From: Secundilactobacillus folii
GTDB lineage: Bacteria; Bacillota; Bacilli; Lactobacillales; Lactobacillaceae
Direction: 5' to 3'
DNA length: 64,000 nt
Assembly (NCBI RefSeq): GCF_009720675.1
Contig: NZ_WNJO01000006.1
Coordinates: 124,001-188,000, forward strand
The translations under genes were made by a program, and so were the position numbers. The notes below the pieces were generated by a model that was not told the DNA's origin, searched no databases, and was given only the letters and a program-made list of their open reading frames with translations. Numbering within the stretch: position 1 is the stretch's first letter; each line of letters begins with the position of its first letter. Positions 14,312 through 22,700 of this stretch are shown here, piece after piece.

Positions 14312-15727
14312 ATGGAGAACACAGTGGTCAATCGGTTAGTAGGTCGACTAACCAAAAAGGAATCACTCGACCGGTACTTGGACAAGGATAGTTTATTGGA
14401 AAAGTCCATGGATGCTAAGGATCTGCTGTTATTGGGCGTTGGGACAGTCATTGGTACTGGGATCTTTATCTTACCCGGCACCGTTGCTGCCCTCTATAGC
14501 GGCCCTGGCATTGTGCTATCCTTCGTGCTGGCCGCGTTAGTCTGCGCTACCGCCGCCATGTGCTATGCGGAATTTTCATCGGCATTACCAGTTGCTGGTA
14601 GTGCATACTCGTACGGCAACATCGTGTTTGGTGAATTTGTCGGCTGGGTTATCGGTTGGGCGCTGATTCTTGAGTACATGCTTTCAGTGGCCGCCGTTTC
14701 CACTGGTTGGTCAGCCTATCTGGTCTCATTTTTAAAGGGTCTCGGCATTACCGTGCCCAAAGCAATTACTGGTAGTTTCGATCCGGCTCACGGCACTTAT
14801 ATTAATATTTTTGCGGTTTTGATCGTACTTGCAATCAGTCTATTGCTGACCCAAGGGGTGAAGACTTCAACGCGAATCAACAACATTATTGTGGTCGCCA
14901 AAATTGTCATCATCCTGTTATTCGTGGTCGTTGGGTTCTTTTACGTTCGTCCCAGCAATTGGACGCCGTTTGCCCCTTATGGCTCACACGGGATCATGCG
15001 GGGCGCGTCGCTGGTATTTTATGCCTACCTTGGTTTCGACTGTGTCTCAGCTTCCGCGGCAGAAGTTAAGAACCCCCGTCGTAACATGCCAATCGGGATC
15101 ATTGGCACTCTGATCATCTGCACGATTCTTTACATGGCCGTTGCTGGTGTTCTTACAGGGATGGTCTCATACACCAAATTAAACGTGGCGGCACCGGTTT
15201 CTTACGCACTGCAATTAGTTAATCAAAACTGGGTCGCTGGGATCATTTCGATTGGCGCTCTAGCTGGCATGTTCACCATGATGCTTTCGATGATCTACAG
15301 TTCTTCACGGCTGATTTATTCTATCGGTCGAGATGGATTGTTACCTAAACAGCTAGGTAAAATCAGCATGAAACACCAAGTACCAACCCATAGTCTAGCA
15401 GCCGTGACGGTTGTGATCGCCATCATGGGTGGCATGGTGTCGCTGGATCGCCTGACACAGTTGGTGAACATTGGTACCCTAATTGCCTTTACCATGATGT
15501 CACTGGGTGTGTTGCCGCTTCGGAAGCGGAATGACATTAAAAATGCGGGGTTCAAGGTCCCATTCTATCCCGTTCTACCCATCGTTTCGGCTGGTCTTTG
15601 CATTTGGATGCTGACGCAATTGCCACTGGAAACTTGGATCGTCTCTGGTATCTGGTTTGCACTGGGCGTTATTCTTTACGCTAGTTACGGCGTTTGGCAC
15701 AGTCAATTGCACAAAGACGCAGCCTAG
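14312..15727 (+). CDS. APC superfamily amino-acid permease
   Basis: 471 residues with about 12 membrane segments. The APC signature GVGTVIGTGIFILPGTVAA lies near residue 42-60, and YAEFSSALPVAGSAYSYGN follows near residue 95. The N-terminal part with LDKDSLLEKSMDAKDLLLLGVGTVIG is typical of the YfnA/cationic-amino-acid-transporter group. AGGAGG stands 8 bases before the ATG. Expression appears to be controlled by the leader peptide and attenuator just upstream, whose Phe/Tyr codons suggest an aromatic substrate; the family itself does not settle the substrate. Monocistronic, convergent with the LCP gene, with a shared terminator between. Confidence 0.88.
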   Translation: MENTVVNRLVGRLTKKESLDRYLDKDSLLEKSMDAKDLLLLGVGTVIGTGIFILPGTVAALYSGPGIVLSFVLAALVCATAAMCYAEFSSALPVAGSAYSYGNIVFGEFVGWVIGWALILEYMLSVAAVSTGWSAYLVSFLKGLGITVPKAITGSFDPAHGTYINIFAVLIVLAISLLLTQGVKTSTRINNIIVVAKIVIILLFVVVGFFYVRPSNWTPFAPYGSHGIMRGASLVFYAYLGFDCVSASAAEVKNPRRNMPIGIIGTLIICTILYMAVAGVLTGMVSYTKLNVAAPVSYALQLVNQNWVAGIISIGALAGMFTMMLSMIYSSSRLIYSIGRDGLLPKQLGKISMKHQVPTHSLAAVTVVIAIMGGMVSLDRLTQLVNIGTLIAFTMMSLGVLPLRKRNDIKNAGFKVPFYPVLPIVSAGLCIWMLTQLPLETWIVSGIWFALGVILYASYGVWHSQLHKDAA

Positions 15728-15746
15728 GGAAATTTTGTATGACCAC

Positions 15747-15796
15747 AAAAAGAAGCGAGAGGCACGCAGTCTGGCGTAAACCTATCGCTTCTTTTT
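15747..15796. terminator. Bidirectional terminator between permease and LCP gene
   Basis: AAAAAGAAGCGA (15749-15758 region) pairs with TCGCTTCTTTTT (15784-15795). T-runs on either strand let it serve both convergent genes. Confidence 0.75.
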
Positions 15797-15802
15797 AAAT
15801 GC

Positions 15803-16942
15803 TTAATAACCACTATTTACAACTGGTTGCTGACCACCGCTAGGAGCGGTATTGGCGTCGTTGGTACTGGTGTTATTAGATGAATCACTGGTAGAACTAG
15901 TGGAATCATATACCGTATAATCCGGATTATTTCCGTTCCAGTCAAAACCGTTAGCGGTGTTTAACTTATTTTCTTTCGTGTTAAAGTTATTCAAACTTTC
16001 AGTGGAAAGATTTAGCGCTTTACGAAGTAGGTTGGAAGTCTTTTGTAAGGCTGAAGTTGTCGGAACCTGGAAGGATTGTTCATCAATGTAGGCGCCAACG
16101 CCCTTTAAAGTCGACTTCTTAACTTTTTTGACTGAATCCTTGTCGTTTTCTGCTAGGCTGACCATGTTGCTGAAGGAGAGGTTAGTCTTCATGTTATTTG
16201 ACAATAACGTGAGTAATTTCCGGTACATTGAAACGTTGCCGGACTTAGTGACCTTCTTGACAATTTGCTGAATGACCTGTTGCTGACGCTTCTGTCGGCC
16301 GTAATCACCATTTGGGTCTTCGTAGCGCATACGGGCAAATGCCAGTGCCTGTTTGCCGTTAAGGTGTGCGTTACCCTTCTTAAATGACATATGGGTATGC
16401 GAATCAGTCCATGAGAAAGGTACTTTGACGTCGATCCCACCAATTTCATTGACCACTTTTTCCAGACCGCCCATGTTGATCGTCACGTAATAATTAATTG
16501 GGATGTTCAACAGATTCTCAACGGTTTTCATGGCGGTCGTTGCACCACCAATGGTGTAGGCAGCATTGATCTTCTCAGTATCGTTGGTACCAGCAACCTT
16601 CACTAAAGTGTCCCGTGGGATGCTGACCATCGTGGACTTCTTGGTCTTGGGGTTGATCGTCACGACCATCATCGTATCGGTGCGGCCCTTATCGGTTCGC
16701 CCTAAGGCACCGGTGTCAGTTCCCATTAATAGGATACTGATCGGTTTGGTACTTGAAATCTCGGTGGTCTTAGCACCTTGAGCAGCTGAGAAGGTTTTAT
16801 CAATGCTCGATTTAGCGGTGTAGTAAGCGTAGGCAGCACTCGCACCACCCACCGTTAGTAACAGGAAAAAGGTCCAGGCGAGAAAGACTCGCCAGCGAAA
16901 ACGGCGTCGTGGTTTAAAATGTTTTGGGGTAGGATTTTGCAT
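15803..16942 (-). CDS. LytR-CpsA-Psr (LCP) family cell-wall ligase
   Basis: 379 residues. A short basic cytoplasmic N-terminus, one membrane helix at about residues 18-40, then the LCP domain. Domain blocks seen: SILLMGTDTGALGRTDKGRTDTMMVVTINPKTKKSTMVSIPRDT, KINAAYTIGG, and LNGKQALAFARMRYEDPNGDYGRQKRQQQ, including the conserved Arg and Asp residues that bind the polyprenyl pyrophosphate. The tail after residue 330 is rich in Ser, Thr and Asn and looks disordered. LCP proteins attach teichoic acids or polysaccharides to peptidoglycan on the outer face of the membrane. AAGGAG precedes the ATG. Monocistronic. Confidence 0.92.
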   Translation of the reverse strand: MQNPTPKHFKPRRRFRWRVFLAWTFFLLLTVGGASAAYAYYTAKSSIDKTFSAAQGAKTTEISSTKPISILLMGTDTGALGRTDKGRTDTMMVVTINPKTKKSTMVSIPRDTLVKVAGTNDTEKINAAYTIGGATTAMKTVENLLNIPINYYVTINMGGLEKVVNEIGGIDVKVPFSWTDSHTHMSFKKGNAHLNGKQALAFARMRYEDPNGDYGRQKRQQQVIQQIVKKVTKSGNVSMYRKLLTLLSNNMKTNLSFSNMVSLAENDKDSVKKVKKSTLKGVGAYIDEQSFQVPTTSALQKTSNLLRKALNLSTESLNNFNTKENKLNTANGFDWNGNNPDYTVYDSTSSTSDSSNNTSTNDANTAPSGGQQPVVNSGY

Positions 16943-17200
16943 GTATGGCTCCTTACTGTTTAAAGTTCTTCAGCTTAGTTAACAAATTCTTAGATTAGAC
17001 GATTTAAGTGATTATGGATAGTAAAAGACAGTTTTCTTAGTAAAATTTAAACATCTATTGGATGCAGATAGGAAACATCTTACCACATGGGTGGCAGATA
17101 GCAAGCCGTTCAGCTGTCGCTAATGCGTTATTTTTCCCGTTATGGATAAATTGCCTTATACTAATGTCTGTAAGATTTTAATCAGAGAGGATTTGATACT

Positions 17201-18595
17201 TTGACAGTTTTTAGTGCTTTCAGTAACAGTCAGATTATTGACTTTTTACGCGCTCAAGTAAACGATGGCCAGGTTTTTACCGAACCAGAAACACTGAAGA
17301 AACAGTCATTTAGTGAACGAATGACGAGTGACAGCAGCGGTCTCGCACTGGCGTACATTGAAGCTAAAACAACGGCCGACGTCCAAGGTGTGATGCGGGC
17401 AGCCCGAAAGTTTCACATTCCAGTGGTTCCCCAGAATCAGTTTACCAGTACGGTTGTTGGGGCGGATGGTGTTGCCGGCAGTTTTGTGCTGTCAACGAAG
17501 CAAATGAATCAAATCAAAGAGATCAGCCGTGCCGACTCTTTAGCTGTCGTTGAACCGGGTGTGATCAATGGTGATCTGGATCAGGCCGCTCGCAAACAGG
17601 GCATGTTCTATGCGCCGGATCCGGGCTCCAAGCCAATTTCTGGTATCGGTGGGAACGTCGCCACGAATGCCGGTGGTTTGAGTACGGTTAAGTACGGAGC
17701 GACCAAGGATAACGTTTTAGGGCTGAAAGTCGTTTTGGCAGATGGTCGCGAGATCAAACTTGGCGGTCGGACCTTAAAGCAGGCGTTTGGCTATGATTTG
17801 ACCCAGTTATTTGTCGGTTCGGAGGGTACTTTAGGTATCATCACTGAAGTAACTGTCAAATTGATGCCGATTCCGATCGGGCAACCAACCATGGGGATCG
17901 CCTTTTTCGCTGATATGACTAAACTGGCTCAGGCCGTTGCTGAGATTCGGATCTCCGGTGTCTATCCGACTATGCTAGAAGCACTGGATAACGCCACCAT
18001 TGAAGCTCTGGATGCCTATGAGGGAACCCACTACAGTGACAATAGCGGCGCCATGCTGATCTTTAAAGTGGATAACAGTGTGCCAGAAGTAGTCGATAAG
18101 CTGAACGAATTAATGGACAAGCATGGCGCTGTTAATGCAACAGTGACTACCGATCCAGCCGAACAGGAGGGCCTGCAAAAACTCCGTCGCGACATGCTGC
18201 CAGCTGTATTTGCCGGTCAAAACCACATTATGGAAGACATGGCGATGCCGTTATCACAATTAGCACCAATGATGGATTACATCCACGAAGTTGGTGAGCA
18301 AAAGCACTTGAAGATCTACGTTGCTGGTCATGCTGGCGACGGGAATGTTCACCCAACCATTGTTTGGCCAAAGGAGCAGACCGAAACACCGCAAGCCGTT
18401 GTGGAAGCACTACAGTTGATGTTCCATAAGACGTTGGAACTTGGCGGAACCATTTCAGGTGAACACGCTGTCGGCACGCTAAAGAACCAGTGGAATAATG
18501 AAGAGCTTGGAGAAAATGTTGACCAAATCCAACACCAGATCAAGGCACTGTTTGATCCGATGGGTCTGTTGAACCCGAAACGCAAGATCAATTAA
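17201..18595 (+). CDS. FAD-binding oxidase, GlcD/D-lactate dehydrogenase type
   Basis: 464 residues, the usual GlcD length. The FAD_binding_4 domain covers about residues 40-220 with VEPGVINGDLDQAARKQGMFYAPDPGSK and GNVATNAGGLSTVKYGATKDNVLGL, and VGSEGTLGIITEVTVKL. The FAD-oxidase C domain follows, with GHAGDGNVHPTI near residue 378 and SGEHAVGTLK near 420. The enzyme oxidises a 2-hydroxy acid such as glycolate or D-lactate to the 2-oxo acid; which one is not visible. It starts with TTG behind GAGAGGA. It stands alone between a long upstream stretch and a terminator. Confidence 0.9.
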   Translation: MTVFSAFSNSQIIDFLRAQVNDGQVFTEPETLKKQSFSERMTSDSSGLALAYIEAKTTADVQGVMRAARKFHIPVVPQNQFTSTVVGADGVAGSFVLSTKQMNQIKEISRADSLAVVEPGVINGDLDQAARKQGMFYAPDPGSKPISGIGGNVATNAGGLSTVKYGATKDNVLGLKVVLADGREIKLGGRTLKQAFGYDLTQLFVGSEGTLGIITEVTVKLMPIPIGQPTMGIAFFADMTKLAQAVAEIRISGVYPTMLEALDNATIEALDAYEGTHYSDNSGAMLIFKVDNSVPEVVDKLNELMDKHGAVNATVTTDPAEQEGLQKLRRDMLPAVFAGQNHIMEDMAMPLSQLAPMMDYIHEVGEQKHLKIYVAGHAGDGNVHPTIVWPKEQTETPQAVVEALQLMFHKTLELGGTISGEHAVGTLKNQWNNEELGENVDQIQHQIKALFDPMGLLNPKRKIN

Positions 18596-18641
18596 TTAAT
18601 TCCAGATTGTATTTTAATCGTCATAACCTTAATGAGCCTTA

Positions 18642-18682
18642 AAAAAACTCAATGTCCTAAAAAATGGGACATTGAGTTTTTG
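18642..18682 (+). terminator. Intrinsic terminator of the FAD oxidase gene
   Basis: AAAACTCAATGTCC pairs with GGGACATTGAGTTTTT over a short A-rich loop. Confidence 0.9.
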
Positions 18683-18730
18683 GTCTGTTATGGCGTAAAC
18701 TATTGAGGTCAGGATATTGGGGGTTAAATT

Positions 18731-19552
18731 TTGTTACAAGATATTGCGCCAAAAAGGTTGGATAATCGATACCACCCAGATAAGCAACCTCAGGGAACGG
18801 ATTTGATCATCATCTTTACCAACCATCAAGTTATTTTGAAAAATCGTTCTAGTTTGCCGACTTTCAAAGGAGTTGACACGCACTGGCACTTTAACAAACG
18901 CGATTACACGTATCTGCTATCAGTCAGCGGGGTCGGCTTTTTTATGGTCAACGCGGAGGTTTCGCCTTCTGCGACGTATACTTACGTAGACCCAACGTTT
19001 CTACTGCGATTAAAGCCGCAGTGGCTGGCCTTTGGCAGTAGCACCGCCACCCAGTTAGCAAACTGGTACGTGTCTAATCAGTTCTGTGGTCGTTGCGGTC
19101 ACCGAACAGAGCGGTCGATGGCAGAACGGGCGCTGGTTTGTCCAAATTGTCATCGGACAGTTTACCCAACGATCGCACCAGCAATCATCGTGGCGGTAAC
19201 TAACGGGGATCGCATTCTGCTGACGAAGTCGCTAGTTGGCAACCGCTTCGCACTGATCTCTGGTTACACAGAAATTGGCGAAACGCTAGAGGACACGGTG
19301 CACCGAGAAGTATATGAAGAAGTCGGCCTGCGAGTTCACAATCTCCGCTACTATGGCGGTCAGCCCTGGGCCGTGTCGCACTCCCTATTAGTCGGCTACG
19401 TTGCCGACCTCGATGAGGCTGTGTCCATCAAATTAGAGCACGATGAGTTAACCAAGGCGCAGTGGTTCGACCGGGATAAGATCCCTCAAGATGGCGTGCC
19501 GTTCAGTCTCACGTGGGACATGATCGAAGCGTTTCGCCACCATCAAATTTAA
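18731..19552 (+). CDS. nudC: NADH pyrophosphatase / RNA decapping NudC
   Basis: 273 residues. A four-Cys zinc ribbon (CGRCGHR and CPNCHR, about residues 117-142) precedes the Nudix domain, as in NudC. The Nudix box reads GYTEIGETLEDTVHREVYEEVGL, with all Glu residues that bind the metal. The NudC-specific QPWxxxxS motif follows as QPWAVSHS. The enzyme splits NAD(H) into nicotinamide mononucleotide and AMP and removes NAD caps from RNA. TTG start, with GGGGG about 9 bases upstream. Monocistronic; a hairpin at about 19568-19612 (TAGTAGAC/GTCTGCTA) separates it from the convergent deformylase-like gene. Confidence 0.9.
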   Translation: MLQDIAPKRLDNRYHPDKQPQGTDLIIIFTNHQVILKNRSSLPTFKGVDTHWHFNKRDYTYLLSVSGVGFFMVNAEVSPSATYTYVDPTFLLRLKPQWLAFGSSTATQLANWYVSNQFCGRCGHRTERSMAERALVCPNCHRTVYPTIAPAIIVAVTNGDRILLTKSLVGNRFALISGYTEIGETLEDTVHREVYEEVGLRVHNLRYYGGQPWAVSHSLLVGYVADLDEAVSIKLEHDELTKAQWFDRDKIPQDGVPFSLTWDMIEAFRHHQI

Positions 19553-19614
19553 CAGTTGACGAAAAAGCAGCCGTTAGTAGACGTTCAAGTAAGTTGTCTG
19601 CTAGCGACTGTATT

Positions 19615-20025
19615 TTATATCAAAATACCGTTTGTGTGATCGACTTCATGTTGAATGATCTGCGCAGTGAAGTCTTTGAAGGTTTGCGTGTGAGAGTTGA
19701 AGTCTTGGTCTTGATACTTCACTTCAATTTCTTTATAGCGGGTAGTCGTTTTCTGTCCGTCCAGTGATAAGCAACCCTCCGTAGCCTGGTAGGGGCCACT
19801 TTTCTTGATGATCTGCGGGTTGATCATTGGAATTGACATCGGGCCAACTTGAATCGCAATGATACACTTGGCTTTTCCAATCATGTTAGCTGCCAAGCCG
19901 ACTGCCCGGTCAGCATTTGCCTTTAAGGTATCGACCAGGTCGGTCACGATGACGCTGTCAGCCGGAGTTGCCCGAGTCGCTTTTTTGGCTAATAGATTAA
20001 CGTTGTGATTGATTTGTTTGATCAT
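19615..20025 (-). CDS. Peptide deformylase-like protein
   Basis: 136 residues from the ATG at 20025, which has GAAGGAG upstream. The three deformylase motifs are present: GLAANMIG (motif 1), EGCLS with the metal-binding Cys (motif 2), and QHEVDH with the catalytic Glu and two metal-binding His (motif 3). It is shorter than the housekeeping enzyme and belongs to the short Def-like paralogues of lactobacilli. The expected reaction is removal of formyl from the N-terminal Met of new proteins. It follows the FabK-like gene by 10 bp, so the two are likely co-transcribed, although their functions have no obvious link. Confidence 0.85.
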   Translation of the reverse strand: MIKQINHNVNLLAKKATRATPADSVIVTDLVDTLKANADRAVGLAANMIGKAKCIIAIQVGPMSIPMINPQIIKKSGPYQATEGCLSLDGQKTTTRYKEIEVKYQDQDFNSHTQTFKDFTAQIIQHEVDHTNGILI

Positions 20026-20035
20026 GGTTGCTCCT

Positions 20036-20941
20036 TCATTGACTAAGTTCTTCGAGAATTGTCGGCTCACCCTGTGCTAGGCGGTTTATAATTTGAGCGG
20101 CCGGCTCAATTTTTTTGATAGACCCGGCAATTTGACCAGCCATAAAACTGCCATTTGCTACGTCACCTTTAATCGCTCGTTGCAGGGAACCAGTGGCTAA
20201 TTTTACCTGTTCCGTTGGGGTGGCAGTCAATAATTTTTCGGTCAGTGGCGTTTTGAGACTCCGCACACGGTCGGCACCAGTGCCCGTGACCACGGTACTA
20301 GTATCATCAGCTTGCAGGATCAGGCGTTTATAAGTATTAGCTACCGGGGTTTCTGCCGCCACTAAAAAGGCCGTACCCACTTGAACACCGACAGCTCCAA
20401 GTGAAAATGCCGCACGAACACTCGCTACTGTACCGATGCCCCCAGCAGCAATCACTGGGAGATCGACAGCAGAGACAACCTGTGGAACTAACGTCATGGT
20501 GGTTTCGGTGCCAATATGGCCGCCGGATTCCATGCCTTCTGCCACCACGGCGGATGCGCCAAGGGCGGACATTTTTCGGGCAATCTTGACGTTTGGAATG
20601 ACCGGAATAACTTTGGTGCCAACGTTTATTAAATCTTGAATAAATGGTTTCGGGTTGCCGGCTCCGGTAAAGACGACAGGAACCGGATCAGCAAGCAAAA
20701 CGGGCAGTAGGGCACTAATATTTGGCTGTTGCAGCATTAAGTTCACACCAAAAGGTTGCCGGGTGCCAGCTCTGATAGCCTGAATGGCTTCTCGCAAAGT
20801 TTCAGGCGTTAACCCGACCGTCGTCAGGACTCCTAAGCCACCGGCATTGCTGACAGCGATCACTAATGGTGGCTGCGAAATACCAGCCATTGATCCTTGG
20901 ATGATGGGCTTATTGATATGCAATAATTTGGTCAGCTTCAA
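20036..20941 (-). CDS. FabK-like enoyl-ACP reductase II / nitronate monooxygenase
   Basis: 301 residues, FMN-binding TIM barrel. The start IIQGSMAGISQPPLVIAVSNAGGLGVL carries the glycine-rich active-site segment. EGMESGGHIG and PVIAAGGIG are the phosphate-binding loops shared by FabK and nitronate monooxygenases. GVQVGTAFLVAAETP is also conserved. FabK reduces enoyl-ACP in fatty-acid synthesis, but this copy is away from any fab genes, so a nitronate monooxygenase or other role is equally possible. Operon with the deformylase-like gene. Confidence 0.8.
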   Translation of the reverse strand: MKLTKLLHINKPIIQGSMAGISQPPLVIAVSNAGGLGVLTTVGLTPETLREAIQAIRAGTRQPFGVNLMLQQPNISALLPVLLADPVPVVFTGAGNPKPFIQDLINVGTKVIPVIPNVKIARKMSALGASAVVAEGMESGGHIGTETTMTLVPQVVSAVDLPVIAAGGIGTVASVRAAFSLGAVGVQVGTAFLVAAETPVANTYKRLILQADDTSTVVTGTGADRVRSLKTPLTEKLLTATPTEQVKLATGSLQRAIKGDVANGSFMAGQIAGSIKKIEPAAQIINRLAQGEPTILEELSQ

Positions 20942-21030
20942 TTGAATCGCCTCCGTTCTGCGGTTAATGTGGTTTGATTACACATCGCATTATAGCAAAC
21001 AATTGCGGGGGTGGGGGAGTTAGATTGACA

Positions 21031-21074
21031 GAAAAAAGCGATACTTTTCAATCCCCCGATGAAAAGTATCGCTA
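21031..21074 (-). terminator. Terminator of the ketopantoate reductase gene
   Basis: AGCGATACTTTTCA pairs with TGAAAAGTATCGCT (14 bp); on the minus strand it is followed by TTTTTT, in line with the gene at 21096-22112. Confidence 0.85.
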
Positions 21075-21095
21075 TTTCTATAGTTCTATATTTCC

Positions 21096-22112
21096 CTATC
21101 TCCCTGCTGCCTGCTGTTCTTCAACGACAGTCTTCGGAGCGGCTTCTTCTTCCCTCTTCCGCTTGAGTTCACGCTGTTTGCCACGTTCTGCCAAATGCAC
21201 TTCGTGGGTCAAAAAGGCATGGGTTTTAGCAAAGTAGTTGTGCTTCATGCCTAGCTTAACCAGGTAGCCATTGATGTAATCAACTTCGGTTGGTCGGTAG
21301 TTGTGCATATCCTGATACATTGAAGGGTAGTGGAGTGGGTTAGCTACTTTTGATACGTAGTTAACGCTATCCAGTTCCTCTTTACGGGTAGTGAGCATTT
21401 GAACGCCATCCCGTTCACACACGTCGTAAGCTTCGTCAATCAACTGGCGGCTCATTTCGTCGGCACCTTCGTAATCGGCATACTCACCCATCGTCATTTC
21501 AAACATTGTGCAAAGGGTGTTGACAACGGAGTTAAAGACCACTTTAGCCATCAAAGTCCCGCGGAAATTAGTCGTTAGATTTGGATTGAACTGGGCTTTT
21601 TCAAGCTGTTCAACGAGTTTGTGAGTGAAATCATCCGGCTTTTCGGTATAGTTAGCGAGGTTCATTGTACCAGCGCCACGCTTGCCGATAAAGTCAACGT
21701 CACCGGGGCCGTTTAGAACGGTGGCAACTAGTGCTGTCCCAGCAACTACTTTGTCTGGCTTAAAGTATTTTAGCAGTTTTTCAACGTGACCCATGCCGTT
21801 CATGCAGGTGAATGCATACTGGTTGGGCTTAAAGAAGTGTTCACAACGCTTTAGCATGTCGCTCAACTGCATCTGCTTAAGGAAGAAGACGTAGCAATCG
21901 GGATTACCATCATATTCTTCTGGATAGTAGACCTTCAATGGCACAAGATGCTTATCTTCATGATCACGTGAAACGTAGACGCCACCTTGTTCGCGCATCT
22001 TTTCAACGTGTGGCTTCCAGCCGTCGACAAAATCAACTTCGTTTCCTGCATCCTGCAAAAGGACACCATAACGTAGACCCATGGCACCTGAACCAACAAC
22101 TGTAAACTTCAT
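21096..22112 (-). CDS. panE: 2-dehydropantoate 2-reductase family protein (PanE-like)
   Basis: 338 residues. The N-terminal Rossmann motif is VVGSGAMGLRYG, for NADP(H). The C-terminal helical domain carries KVVFNSVVNTL (catalytic Lys) and PSMYQDM with the substrate-binding Ser. The last 25 residues (RELKRKREEEAAPKTVVEEQ) are highly charged and unlike most PanE proteins. PanE reduces ketopantoate in pantothenate synthesis, but lactic acid bacteria also have PanE-like enzymes that reduce branched-chain 2-keto acids to hydroxy acids. The T-box in front, with a probable isoleucine specifier, argues for the branched-chain role. Monocistronic. Confidence 0.85.
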   Translation of the reverse strand: MKFTVVGSGAMGLRYGVLLQDAGNEVDFVDGWKPHVEKMREQGGVYVSRDHEDKHLVPLKVYYPEEYDGNPDCYVFFLKQMQLSDMLKRCEHFFKPNQYAFTCMNGMGHVEKLLKYFKPDKVVAGTALVATVLNGPGDVDFIGKRGAGTMNLANYTEKPDDFTHKLVEQLEKAQFNPNLTTNFRGTLMAKVVFNSVVNTLCTMFEMTMGEYADYEGADEMSRQLIDEAYDVCERDGVQMLTTRKEELDSVNYVSKVANPLHYPSMYQDMHNYRPTEVDYINGYLVKLGMKHNYFAKTHAFLTHEVHLAERGKQRELKRKREEEAAPKTVVEEQQAAGR

Positions 22113-22145
22113 ATGTATTACCCCTTTATAAATTACTTTGATAGC

Positions 22146-22410
22146 AAAAAAAGCCCTTCAAGCCATCTCTGACTTAAAGGGCACGTGTGCTTTACCACCT
22201 TTATGTTTTTCATTCGTCACCAAATGAAACTTATGATCTGCTAACACAGACCCAGGTTGATAACGAAGGATGACTCCGCTTTTGATTACTAGTTGCCGTT
22301 CACCAAAAGTGCTAAGAGGTGATGTACCGATACGATTGTCCGCTTCCACCATTTCGAACTCGCTGAGGGTGTACCAGTGTGGTCCTCTTTCACGCAATTG
22401 CTTATCAAGT
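22146..22410 (-). promoter_or_regulatory. T-box leader upstream of panE, probable Ile specifier
   Basis: On the minus strand, a T-box-like run GGTGGTAAAGCACACG lies at about 22185-22200, just before a terminator GCCCTTTAAG/CTTGAAGGGC with seven T (22146-22182). Upstream are the AGCGAG and GGTGG...ACATCACCTC features of Stem I. The triplet before ACC at 22321-22323 reads ATC, an isoleucine codon. The promoter is TTGACA at 22440-22445 and TATTAT at 22418-22423, 16 bp apart. Uncharged tRNA-Ile would promote read-through into panE. The T-box core deviates from the AGGGTGGNACCGCG consensus, so the specifier should be taken as probable. Confidence 0.7.
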
Positions 22411-22445
22411 TGTCATCATAATAGCACAAATCTGAGATGTGTCAA

Positions 22446-22700
22446 ATACATTTTTAATGTTTTTCTCATTTTATTTTAGAAAATGATATACAAGAGGTTG
22501 TATAGTTTGCGGTATGAAGAATGATTAATATGCATTTTATAATAACCTTTTAAATTCCTAAATAACCCGTTTACATAAATGTTAAAGCAATAAGATTATT
22601 AATCCTCTTTCATAAATATTGAATACTTATACAATTAAAGCTACAGTTGAGTATGGAGTATTCATAATTGCAATTATTTTTGGGTAGATGAGGTTAGAGT
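22446..22700. other. AT-rich intergenic stretch
   Basis: Between the T-box promoter and the permease at 22701. AT-rich with no hairpin or ORF of note; it must contain the permease promoter, but I cannot single it out. Confidence 0.5.

Noticed and set aside
22158-22397. 79-codon minus-strand frame
   Set aside because: It lies entirely in the T-box leader and is explained by RNA structure.
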